Assembly: GCA_902729315.2 (NCBI GenBank) | Contig: LR746276.1 | Location: 1,784,669 to 1,848,668, forward strand | Direction of reading: 5' to 3' | Length of the DNA stretch: 64,000 nucleotides | Source of the DNA: Spirodela intermedia | Taxonomy: Eukaryota > Streptophyta > Magnoliopsida > Alismatales > Araceae | Shown: piece by piece, positions 24,501 to 36,500 of the stretch | How the letters are laid out: each line of letters starts with the position of its first letter | Numbering within the stretch: position 1 is the first letter of the stretch | Position numbers and translations under genes: made by a program | Notes under the pieces: model-generated | What the model saw: only the letters and a program-made list of their open reading frames with translations | The model's database searches: none | Told to the model about the DNA's origin: nothing

Positions 24501-27500
24501 CAATCAGAACTTCAAAGTGATAATGCTTGGTAAAGAAAGTGGCTTGCTTGAGTTCAGAGCAACCGGTGGCCAGGTGATTTTCTATCTGGCTTTCATTCAC
24601 CCTAGGTAAAATGATTTGTCTTTCCAACTGGATTAATCTCATTTATTGATGGAAACAGGTCGAGGTCTCTATCAGAGAGAATGACTTGTTTATTGGTACT
24701 CTTTTGAAGTCGCTGGAAATAGAAGATCTATTTCACTGTGAGGGGGTACCTAAGCCTCGATACCTTGCAAGATCCTTTATCAAGGATACTGATGACTCCG
24801 CATGGAATTTATCACCATTTTTCACCACTGTTGGTGACCAGAACTCTGTTAGCAGTGAACAAAATGAAACTGACACTGAAGAGAAATTTTTTGAGGCTTC
24901 TGATGATCTCAGTGACTTCATAGAGGCAACAATTCAACCTCAGGGAGTCATCCCTGAATTTTTGAGCTCTAGGAGTTACTTTCCACCTGAAAATTCTTCT
25001 ATGAATGCTCCTAGTTTTAATCGTATCCCAGGTTTACTACCTGATGCCAAATCTTATGATAAGTCAGACTTTAAAGAGGCTGCTACATTGGATAATTTTG
25101 TTAAAGCTCAAATAATTATCTTTGACCGGGATTCTTCTTTGTACACCAGCATCGATAAACAGGTGAGTATGTGCTATTTTTATTCAAGTGAATTCATTTT
25201 TTATTTTTTAAAATTCTTCATTTAATTTTCATGTAAGCCTAAATTTATAGATAAATTTATATAATTTATCTTGTTCTCGAACTCGTTGTAGGTAATGCTG
25301 AGCATAGGATCATTATCGTTTTTCTGCCATCGTCCCACAATCCTTGCTGTCTTGGAATTCGTCAACGCTGTTAGTGCCAAGGATGACCAAGCTGTGCCTC
25401 AATATCCTGCTTCGGCTTTTGAGATAAATAGTTCAAATACTGTGCCTAGTCCATCAAACTCTGATCTTCCTCAAGAGCCTGTTATCAAAGGGTTGCTTGG
25501 AAGGGGAAAATCTAGGGCCATCTTCTATTTAATGTTGAACATGGCCAGAGCTCAAATTTTCTTGATGAATGAAAATGGAAAATGTCTTGCTACGTTATTA
25601 CAGAATAATCTACTTATCGATATCAAGGTCTTCTGAAGAACCTTTCCACTTTGGTTAATTCTTCTTCTCTACATAACCTTTTATCTCATTTAATTCTTCT
25701 GCTTTCTTCCAAAGGTGTTTCCATCTTCGTTCCAGATAAAAGCTGCTCTAGGAAACCTGAAAATAAGTGACGACAGTCTCCCTTTGGAACATTCTTACTT
25801 TTGGGTTTGTGACATGAGGAATCCAGATGGAAGCTCATTTGTCGAGGTACTGTATGAATCATCCAAGCACATTTCTTTTGTAGTCTGAAGCTTATAATTT
25901 AATACACATCAAATTTTAAGGATATTTGTCTGTTGCCTTTGACTAACAAGTAGATACTTCTCAATTTTTCATCAAGCATCCTTGTTTTGAACCGGACAAT
26001 TTTCTTGTTTGGTACATGTGGAAAACTATACAGTGATGCAAAGATGATATACAGTGGGAATAAAGCTCTATTTGTTATTCATGTCATAGATGGCTGCTTG
26101 TTATATAGAAGTACTACTTGCATGAAATACACAATGGTTATGATGGAAAACCACTTTGTAATGTAAATTTGAGTAAGCTTTTGGATAGACACAAGATTTG
26201 TGTACATTCTAGGGATATGAAGAACATTTTTTAAGGTCAGTGAAGGACTTATTTTAATGTCTCCTTCACCTACTACTATGGTCAAAGAACCATCTGTTGT
26301 TAATATTTTCCTTCTGGTTTGGACAAGGAGAGTATGTGAAGAAGACATTTGGTAAGTGGGTCATATGGTTGGTAGCTTCTGAATCAATGTTCCAAGAATT
26401 ATCGGAGGTTGTATCTCAGGCATTTAATCTAAAGAGGATGGAAACGTGAGTGAGTATGCCAATAAACAAGAATCAAGCTTGTTAATTAGAGTTCTCACCC
26501 TCTTGATCTCTTCTCGGTTGAGGTCACCTCTAGCCATCATCGTCAGGCTGTTCATGCTTTGTCATTCAAGCCTCAAGCTTCTTCTGCTTTCCTCTAATTA
26601 TGATATAGCTGTCATCTCTACAATTTCTAATATTTGTAGAAAAACTGACGTCTTTTGGTGTTTAAGGCCGAGAGGATATTGACAAATAAGGTTGATGATC
26701 AAAAGAGGTTATCAACTGTTGGTGTTTAAGGAAATATTGTAAAAGACTGAAGGTATTTTGGGGTAGTTGTCTAGGGTTTCTCCTTATATAAGAGGTGTTA
26801 GAGGTGAGTGAAGAGAGAGGTGGCTGTTTGGCATTCTCCCCTGTTCTTTGTGACAGAGGTTATTCTCCATGTGCCTACGTTTCTCTACATGGTATCAAAG
26901 TTGGTTTAGGGTTTCAAACACCTCTTTGGCACTGTCACAAGTTAACGCCACCATTGCCGACATCTTTCACTGCCTATGCCGTGGTTATTAGTGCTGTGCT
27001 GCTTTTTGGTGAGGTCTTCTACCTCCACCAAGTATCTTTCCGGTGAGAGTTTCCACCTCTACCGTGCTACTTTCCAACAAGGCCTTCCACGTCTGCCAAA
27101 TATCCTTCCAGCGAGGCCTTCCACCTCTGCCATACTACTTGCTGGCGAGGTCTTCCACCTCTATTGAGTAGCTTTCCAACATCATTTCTATGTAGTCATC
27201 TGTCAGTCCAATGTCTGTCCTCTGTCTGGTGATGTCCAACACTGGCATTCTCTACTAGTTTCGTCCTTTGCCCTCCTCAATCTAACTTCTATTCAGAAAT
27301 GTTCTCAATCAAGTGCCATCTTGAGCGTGTCAAGGTCATCTGACGTCATTCAATGTCATCATGCATATTCCCTCGTAGTCTGACAACATCTTGTGTAGTC
27401 TGGCATTAGAAGGCATCATTGTCCTACAAAGTAGGACTGCAACATCTCATCCTAATAGAAGATGAGCTTTTCGACACCATCACAAGGGGAGTTACTGCCA

Positions 27501-30500
27501 CAACAGGTGATTGTCGTTATAAATTCGTTTTCCAACAAGTGAATGTTTATCAGTGGCTTAGTCAAGATGAAGTTTTCCAAAGTTCATCTTAAAGGGGAGT
27601 ACTATAAGTGCTAGGTTGTAAGGAAATACTGTCAAAGACTAAGGCTATCTTGGGACAATTATCTAGGGTTCCTCCTTATATAAGGGGTGTTAGAGGTGAA
27701 CGAAGAGAGATGGTTATCTGCTGTTCTCCCCTGTGTCCTCCATGACAAACGTTATTCTACCTATACCTATGTTTCTCTACATCAACAATCAAGGCTAAAA
27801 GGATTGACAATGAAGATCAGTGATCAAAAAAAGGATTGACGAGCAAAACTAAAAATGGAGGAATTGACGATCTGCAGCCTCCACAAAAGTGTGTCGTAAA
27901 GTATGGAGTGCTTTGACAACAACCCCTAGGATGCTCTCTCACATCCAACACAAAAGAGGAGAGAAAAAATGGCACAAACATGGCATTTGCTGCCTTTGAT
28001 TCCGTCATTAGTTCTTCCCTGTGGTCAGGCGCCCAGAACTCGAGATCTCCTAGTTGTATGAACAAAGTGGCCCTAGACTAATCTAAGTACTAATCAGAGT
28101 AAACCCTAGGCTGTGGCAGAAGGCAGGAAGCAAACCCCAGATTTTCTGGAGGCCTGTGACTACAAACTAGGCTCTGATACTATGTCAAAAACTATACAGT
28201 GACACAAACCCTGGGAGGATATATAGTGGAAAAAAAAATCTCTGCTTGTTGTTCAGATCATAGATGATTGCTAGTTATATATATAGGGACCATGAAACAA
28301 AAAACTATCTAACAAAATAAGAAGCTGACAAAATAGGAAACTGACCAACTAAGAGCTGAACTCCTAAATATATGTTCTTTTCCACACTAGCTCACTGTCT
28401 CTCTGGTGGGGTTGACATCCTTATTGTTGATCATTTGGGGTACAAAGGGTGGTGTGAATTTTCTTACAACCTACTTATTGTCTTTTGTGAAGAATATTCT
28501 AAATCCTTTTATATCTTACCGACTACCTTTTCACTAGACTTTGTGATAAGACTATTTTTTACATGTCTTGTTGATAGATTGCCATAAATGGCTGACAGCC
28601 TACCTACACTCCTTTCAGCAAACTACCATGAACCAAGTTCTTGTATGTTTTCTTATCTTGTCATCAGGCTGGCTTGAACATATGCCTTCATGTTTATTGT
28701 CCTCTCATGAGGCTTCTGTTGCCAAGATTCTTTCATGCCTTTATTCTTGACTGCTGTTTTCAACTCATACTGTGCTACTCTTGCTTCTTTTTTGACTTCG
28801 TCTGTTCTCATATCACATTTACTAATTCACACCTAACAAGGTTTTCTTAAATGAATGCTGTTCCAAAAACTGTATGAGAATTATAATTGCTAGAAAAAGA
28901 AGAGTAGGAATGCTTTTTAAAAATAAGGATGATCATTACAGGGGTATTACGGTCATTTGGAATATCTGTTGCACAATAAAAATAATCAAGCGTTTGAGAA
29001 AGAATGGAAAAGTTCTAATAGATTGCTTTATACTATTTGAGTGTTCCGTTCCCAATGAAAGCAGCTGCATTAAGTTCAAGAGAACGTCAAATATTTTTTT
29101 ATTCGAAGCTTTACCGGCAAGCTCATATTAGTTCATAGTTTGATTCCATGTTCAAGTACTGAATTGCGCTATTTTCTTAAAAAATGAGAATTGAAAGAAT
29201 CAGATACGAAAACTTATCAAGAGTAAATTGGGTTAACATCTACTGTGTATGTGTTTTGTTGTAATTGTCAGGCCAAAAATCTGTCAGAATTAGTAAGATT
29301 GGGAATAGTTTTCCAGAATGATTGGTGATTTTCTGGTAAAGATAAAGAGTAAATGGTTTGAGTGAGGTCAGATATAATGCTGCTATTTCCTTTGACTTGT
29401 CACTGAATTTTGTATTACTGAGGCAAGTTGTCTCTTATCTGAATCTAATGAAGGATGATCTATTTAACGTCCTCCATTTCTCCTCTGCCTTTACCCGAAG
29501 GACCTTGAATTTTAGGTGTCCAAGTTTTTTACTTGAGAGGGCCGTCATTTCTCAATGCGAAAGAGCTTTTATCATTTCTAAATCCTCATTGAAGGGTGTT
29601 ATTGGTTGGAACTCTCTCATATCTCTTTTATCATACCTCATTGAAGGGTATAATTCATATACTATATTGTTCAATTTCAAAGTAAGCCTCCACTTTTGGG
29701 CTCTATATTAAAACGTATGTTATATTTCAAGATTATTGTTTTTTCCCACATTTTTAGTTATATTTTTCGTGTTGCTGAGTCCTTTGATATGCAGCTTGAT
29801 TTCAATTCATTTAGTGTGGATGATGAAGACTATCCTGGCTATGATTATAGCCTCATTGGAGAGCTCTCAGAAGTACGGATTGTATATTTAAATCGTTTCG
29901 TCCAGGAGGTAAATCATCTTAAAATATGGTAAAATCATTCTTATTTCTGCAATAGTTTGTTTCTTCCTTTCCATGAACTGTAATTTATGCAGGTTCTTAG
30001 CTACTTTATGGGCCTTGTCCCTACCAGTTCGAAAGGAATTGTTAGACTCAAGGATCAGGTGTCTGACTCAGAGAAATGGTTTACAACAACTGAAATACAA
30101 GGATCACCAGCTTTAAAATTGGATCTTTCATTGAGCAGGCCGATTATACTAATGCCTCGGAGAACTGACAGCCCTGAGTAAGGAACCTAGCTTTTTATCT
30201 TTTATACTGTATTGTCAATTATATTATTTGTGTTTATATTTTGATATTCATTTATACGTCCTGTAATTATTGCGTACATTTTTCTTCAGCTACCTACAGC
30301 TTGACGTGCTCAAAATAGCTGTCCACAACACATTCCAATGGTTTGGGGGTGACATGAACGAAATGAGTGCTGTCCGCCTGGAAATATTGACTATCAAGGT
30401 TCCTTTCTCTATTTCCTTTTCAATGTGATAATATCAGTATACTAGCCGAGTGGCTAGACATTTCTTTTCTCTTGTAGACTGGTTTTGATCTATCTTTTTA

Positions 30501-33500
30501 ATGGTTATAGGAGCCGGGTCTTAGTATTGGCTATCTTTGTTGTTTTATGAACAAATTTTCTGGTTTTCTCTCCGCTCTATATTACGCTACTGTGATTGAG
30601 CCTTGTGTAGCACCAACTATATAGCGTTTTGTAGGTTTTCACACCCCTTCATTAACTCTATAAAATGGTCGACACTGCACATCTTTTCAGTAAGAATGTG
30701 ACTCTGTTTTGCTGTGTTCATACTAGAATGAGTAATTTTATGGATTGAAGCAAACAAAAAAAACGAATCTCAAGAAATTTAGAGCCTTGTGACATTTTTA
30801 TGGAACAGAAGTTGACGTTTCTTCCAGACTAAGAGAAGGATGTGCGGCCCAACTTAGAACCTCTTTAAATCAATTACTTTTTCCCCCAACTCTTGAAGCT
30901 CACAATAATCAAGAAACAGGGTTAATTTTATTTTCTTGTGATTGTACTCATCAGAATAAGCCTATCGCGATGTAGTGAATATTCAATCCTAGGATAAGAA
31001 GCGATGATGGATCCTTTTCTTGTATTATTGACATTACTTCCATCAGTTTTAGTCATTCTTTCTTGTATTGAGGCGACATGTGACATAGAACGTTGAGGAG
31101 TATTAGTCCTCTGAGGAGAGGTCCGAAGATTTAATGACTTAAGAATCGCTCCAGCAACGGCAGGACATACTCAGAGTAGTGCCTTGTATGTACAACTGAG
31201 CTACCCGGATGGCGAAAGTAGGTTAGAAGTTTTAGAATGTCCTGTCATATTAGTTTTAGTAGAGAAATCCTCAAAAGTGGGTGTCCCTGAATAACAAAAC
31301 AATCAACGTAACCATGATTGTCCCTTTGCTTAGTGACCTTTCTTCTCTATTTTGAATTTTCATGGCTTCTTAGAATGTTAACTCCTATCTATTTTCAGCT
31401 TCATGATGATGTTTTTTCTATAGTGTGTAATTCCTGTCTTTTACCTTTCTCTTCGACTTGACTTCTTGGTCCCCTTTCCTTGTTAATAATATTCGCAAAG
31501 GTTGAATACTCTCCCACTTAAGAACAAACCCATTTTGAGTTCCTGTCTATCACCTTTCACCCATAATCTTATAATGCACATTTTCTTGTAGGGGGATAGA
31601 GTTAAAATTCAAGAGTTGTGCTCTTAATGTGTTAAATACACTATTCTGTCCTATCAGAAAAAACACATCGTCCTCAAGAAGGTTCTTGTGTCTCATTTGA
31701 TATTCAATATAAGATCATTCCTTTATGCAGAAGAAAATCTAATTCACAATAATCCTCTTCAAGACAATGGAATTACTGGTAATAGACATCAAATCGTTCT
31801 TTAAGTTATGATATTCATGATTCAGTAGGTAAATCTAGACAGTATCTTTCTTCTGGCTAAAATTTCCTCTTATGCCTTGCACCTATCACTTTCCGTGTTC
31901 TTACTCAGAATCAGTTGCTGTCCTTTTTGTCATAACATCTAGTAACCCAAATATGAGTAAGCTATTTTCAGCAAACAAACCTTCTATTGGGGATCAGTAA
32001 TAGCAGGTTGTCAGTTTTCCCATAAGATCATTTGGTTGCAGGATCCAAGATAAAGTTTTATTTCACAACTCAAGATGCCGAGTTTTGGTTAATTTGTTTG
32101 CTGACTGTAATCTGCAATGTTGAGGCTGGGAACCAATCCTTGTATCAGCAGTCAGTCATAATGATCTATTTGGTGGCTGTGATCTGTAAGGTTGAGCGTT
32201 CTCCCCTCTCCTAGCAAAGGAGTTTGTTAATACTGTTGGGAATCGACCTGACCCAATGTCCTTCTCGTTCACATTGGTTTCCCAGCGAAGAATCTGGTTT
32301 TTTCCTTGGGTAAAATATTCTTCTTTACGTCTTTCTGCTGCTGTCGTCACAGTAGGGGAGGTTGAAGGGAAGAGACTGAGTGAGGTGGGCTAATGAGTCA
32401 CGTAGGGCGCAACTCTCTCCTTCGTGTGTCTGTGGCCAATGACAAGGGGCCGGCTTCTCATGTTTCTGCACGGGGGAGAACAAGAGATACATCCTATTCC
32501 CCTTCCCACATACCTGGTAGTGCCCGTCAGTCATGGTGGCTTGTGTTAAGGATCAGTGATAGACCCCATCCTTATGCAAGTATAGATAATGCATAATGGG
32601 TGTACCTGGTTGTAGGATTCAAACTAGATGTGGGTGTCAACGCCTATAGATACGTGGAATCCGTATATAATCAGGGAAATCGGCAATATTTGGGTGTACT
32701 GTTCGTATTCATATGGATTACCTTAATTTGGTACTTACTGATCCAATCAAGGGTGATGTAAAATTCGGGCTATACCTGTAAGCTAGTAATATCTGTACTG
32801 AAAAATTGGGAACTTAACCAATTGACAACAAATTGAGGTTGTGAACCTGAAGATGTGCATTGAAACCTTGGCAGGATACGGATCATTCATTTCCATGGTT
32901 TAATAAATGAGTATTTATTACTAATGATTGTTTCCAAAAAACTGATGGTTGTATTTCTTTGAAATTTTTTGATGAAATGCTTTGGAACTGGACCAGAGAA
33001 TAATGAATCAGCAAAGTTGTGTCCTGGTATTTCCTCACTACTGTTTTCTCGACCACAATGAAATTTTCAATTATGATCGCCATATTTTCTATCAGGTCAA
33101 GGACCACTAAAGTTTTATTCCTATCATTTTCTGGAAAGTATGAATAATTGGCTTGTCTTTATGTTTCTTGATGAAGTATATTTTTGTAACTACACTTCTG
33201 TGCGATGTTTTTTATGGCTTTAACAAAAGCAGTAGTCGTTTATATTTTAGAAAAGCTGTATCACAGGTTAGCTTCCAGACAATTTATTTCAAACTTGACA
33301 TCTAGAAAGCTTATATTTTGAAATCATTATACCCAATGTATATGTATACCAGGTGAAAGACATCAACCTGACCATTGGTACGGGAACTCTTACTGGCGAA
33401 AGCATTATTCAGGATGTGAAAGGTCTTTCTATTATTATTCAGAAATCTCTCCGAGATTTGTTGCATCAAATTCCATTGACAGAAATAAATATCAAGGTAG

Positions 33501-36500
33501 TGTTTATGATTAAACTTCACCGTTCGACTTCATCTTTTAGGTTTCTCCATTCAAGATGTTAAAGGTTCTTTTCACTATTTTTTTATGCTGTTGTTCATAG
33601 CTTTTCCGATGAGGCATTTATGACCACCTTTTTCAATTGCCAAAATTTATTTCAACTTTAAATTCAATCCAGGATCTTTCTTATTTCTTTTTGCTTGCTT
33701 ATTATCCAGGTTAAAGAGCTATCCGCCTCTTTATCCAATAGAGAGTATGAGATAGTTACTGAATGTGCTCTATCCAATATATCTGAGACCCCAAATTATG
33801 TGCCTCCTTTGAACATTGCTTTTCATACTGCTGCTGAGGATGAGGGTGGATCACTAGTTTCTCTTGCTTCTGACTCTGCTGAAGGAACTATAGAAGGAGA
33901 AGCATGGACAAAATTTAAAATAATGGTTTCTATCAGTTTGGTTAAGCTATGTTTGTATTCAGGTATAGCAAGGGATTCATGCTTGGCGACAGTGCAGGTA
34001 TTGGAGTATACTTTTTTGCAGATAATTCTTTAATACAAGTTTTCTTGCAGTCATTATGAGATTTTCATGACTCTAAATCTCTGTTCTACGTGATGTGTTT
34101 TTATTCTTCATGATTGTTAGAATAGTTCCATGTCAAATGACATGAAATAGATCACCAATATCCGATTTTTTTTCGGTTTTAAGGCCCTTGAGTCTCCTGC
34201 TTTGTATCAGAACTTATGGTTATCTACCTCATTTATGTTGTCCGGTAGGCACATAAAGGATCCATGTTAGAATAATCCCACGTTGACTGTGATAAATTAG
34301 ACGTGTGCTTAAAATATAGGAGTATATTCCATTCCTAGTCTATTTTATTTAGTGTGGGCTGATTATTTTCTATGTTCGTAAAAATATCTCCCCCACAGAT
34401 AGAGAGAGATGCAGAAGAAAAGGGAAAAGAGAGGAAGAAAGGGATGTGCCGAAATTTTACTTGGGATATGAACTCCTGGGGATAATCTTTCTAGCTTTCC
34501 TCCACTGCATAAGAATGGGTTTTTATATTAATTGAAGGAATTGCGGAATCCAACAGAACCCTGTGGATAAAAGATAATCATAAAGGGGACAACAGAAATC
34601 TTAAATAGAACCATGATTTGTCAATCTTTACAGCGGCCAATCCTGATTTTAGACTCTTTTTCTTTCTAATATGTAGGGGTAAAGGAAAGTCCTCCCTTGA
34701 AACTGCGTAATATGCGGTTATTTCCATTTCAAATCAATAAATCTTTTTACGAAGGAAAAAATTCCTTTCAATTCAGAAATTCTTGAAATGTGGAGATAAC
34801 TGTGTCTGTGGGGCATCGTACTCCATTTTCTGAATGCTACCTGGCTCAGATCTTGAGAGTGTACTGAGCAACTTACAATAGTATTCATCAAAAGGTGTAC
34901 ACACTAAAATTTAAAGGAATTAAACTTTTACTTGTCCGTTTGTGGCTTGTTTTAAATTGCTGTCAGTCATTGTGTTCCATTTTCTGAGTGCTATCAGACT
35001 GATGCCTTGAGAGAGTAGTGAGCCAGTAAGAATAGTTTGCATCCAATAGAGATGCACTTAAGATTTAAAGGAATGAAAGTTTTAATTGTCCGTTTTTGGC
35101 TAATTTTGAATCATTCGAACACTTTCTATTCTAAAACATATGCCATTGCCCCTATGATACTCCATTTTCACGCAGCAAAATCTGAAGTAACGAAGTTCCA
35201 TAAAATAGGATACATGTTCATGTTACTTGTTAATCGATGCGTCCCTCTCTTTTATTCGTGAAACAAGCATCTTGGCTTAGTTTGGAGCTCAAAAGGTTCG
35301 AATCACTTTCTTTTTTGTACTCAGGCTTTAAACTACTTGACCTCCTGTAATGATTAATTTCTAACAATCTGTCCATGATATCTCGGATATAGGCACGTGG
35401 AGCTTGGGTTCTTTTCAAATCTGATTCAATTGGACAGGGGTTCCTCTCATCAACACTTACGGATTTTTCTGTAATTGATAATCGAGAAGGTACCAAGCAA
35501 GAATTTAGGCTTGCGATTGGAAAGCATGAAAGTGTTCCAGAGGAGCTTCTTAGCTATGAGTTGGAACAAAATAGCAAGGTCACTGGTTTTAAAGAAAGTA
35601 AAGAGAAAGAGAAAAATTATGCAAAATCAGTTCCGGCAATGCTCATTCTTGACGTCAAGTTCAAACAGTCCTCAACAATTGTATCTTTGTGTGTTCAAAG
35701 ACCACATTTACTTGTTGCCCTTGACTTTCTTCTGGCAATTGTGGAGTTTTTTGTCCCGACAGTGCAGAACATGCTCTCAGATGAAAGAGATAAAGATCAT
35801 TTGCGGTTCATTAATGCAATAATTCCTGATCAGCCAATTTATAGTCAACCTTCATCAGAATTTTCACTCTCTCCGAACAAACCTTTGGTTGTTGACTGTG
35901 AGAAATTTGATCATTTGATATTTGATGGAAAAGGTGGCAATCTTTGTTTAGAAGATAGGCTTGGAATTACACTCTCCAACCACAGCTCTGAGGCTATGAT
36001 ATTCGTTGGAAATGGGAAAAGATTGCAATTCAGAAATGTTTATGTTAAGGTCTTTCTCGTTCCTTTCATCTTTGATGTGTCAATCCTATGGCTATTCCTA
36101 ACTTTCCTATGTTATTTCTGCTGCAGAATGGCAAGTTCTTGGATTCTTGCATATTTCTAGGAACTAATAGTAGCTATTCAGCTTGTGAAGACGACAATGT
36201 CTTCTTGGGGAATGACGGTGAAGATGTGTCTCTTGATGCTCCACATCAAAGGATGACAAAAATAAATGATCCAAAAGCTCAAGTTGGGGCACCTTCTAAA
36301 ATACAATATGTTCTTGAGTTGCAGGTCAGACATTATGATACTTAATGAATCATTGGCATATATGATGACCATCAAAGATGCTCATGTTGATAGTTACAAG
36401 TCATATGGAGCCGTATTCTATTTAAAAACTTAACCTTGTGGTATTTATTTATGGGAGCATTAGATATAAAGTATTTCCTAAAAATCACGAGTCTTAAAGA

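Larger units (their letters stand above)
26717..27781 (+). mobile_element. TRIM, terminal-repeat retrotransposon in miniature
   Basis: Two LTRs of 173 bp each (26717-26889 and 27609-27781) enclose only 719 bp. They begin TG and end TTTCTCTACA. The left LTR is followed directly by TGGTATCAAAG, a tRNA-Met primer site, and a purine-rich AAAGGGGAG lies just before the right LTR. The host bases TCAAC flank both sides (26712-26716 and 27782-27786), a perfect 5-bp target duplication. There is no coding capacity. LTR identity is roughly 80 percent by eye, so the insertion is old. It needs enzymes from another element for movement. Confidence 0.88.
26017..28386 (-). mobile_element. Degenerate Ty1/copia element
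   Basis: On the right, an LTR of about 204 bp (28183-28386) is preceded on its inner side by GGCTCTGATACTA, the complement of a tRNA-Met primer site. The element therefore reads right to left. On the left, 26017-26107 repeats the LTR's terminal words (AAAACTATACAGTGA, TGGCTGCTTGTTATAT-like). Between them only a gag-end and protease remnant survives; the rest of pol is deleted. A TRIM element sits within the internal region. No clear target duplication is seen at the outer ends. Confidence 0.7.
25847..29794. other. VPS13 intron 26, 3.9 kb, nested retroelements
   Basis: From left to right it holds a minus-strand copia remnant (26017-28386), a complete TRIM nested in it (26717-27781), and a repeat shared with intron 15 (28655-28810). 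The remaining 28820-29790 is AT-rich with no recognised gene. Confidence 0.75.

Noticed and set aside
28170-28182. tRNA-like end GGCTCTGATACTA
   Set aside because: This is a retrotransposon primer site next to an LTR, not a tRNA gene; no cloverleaf surrounds it.
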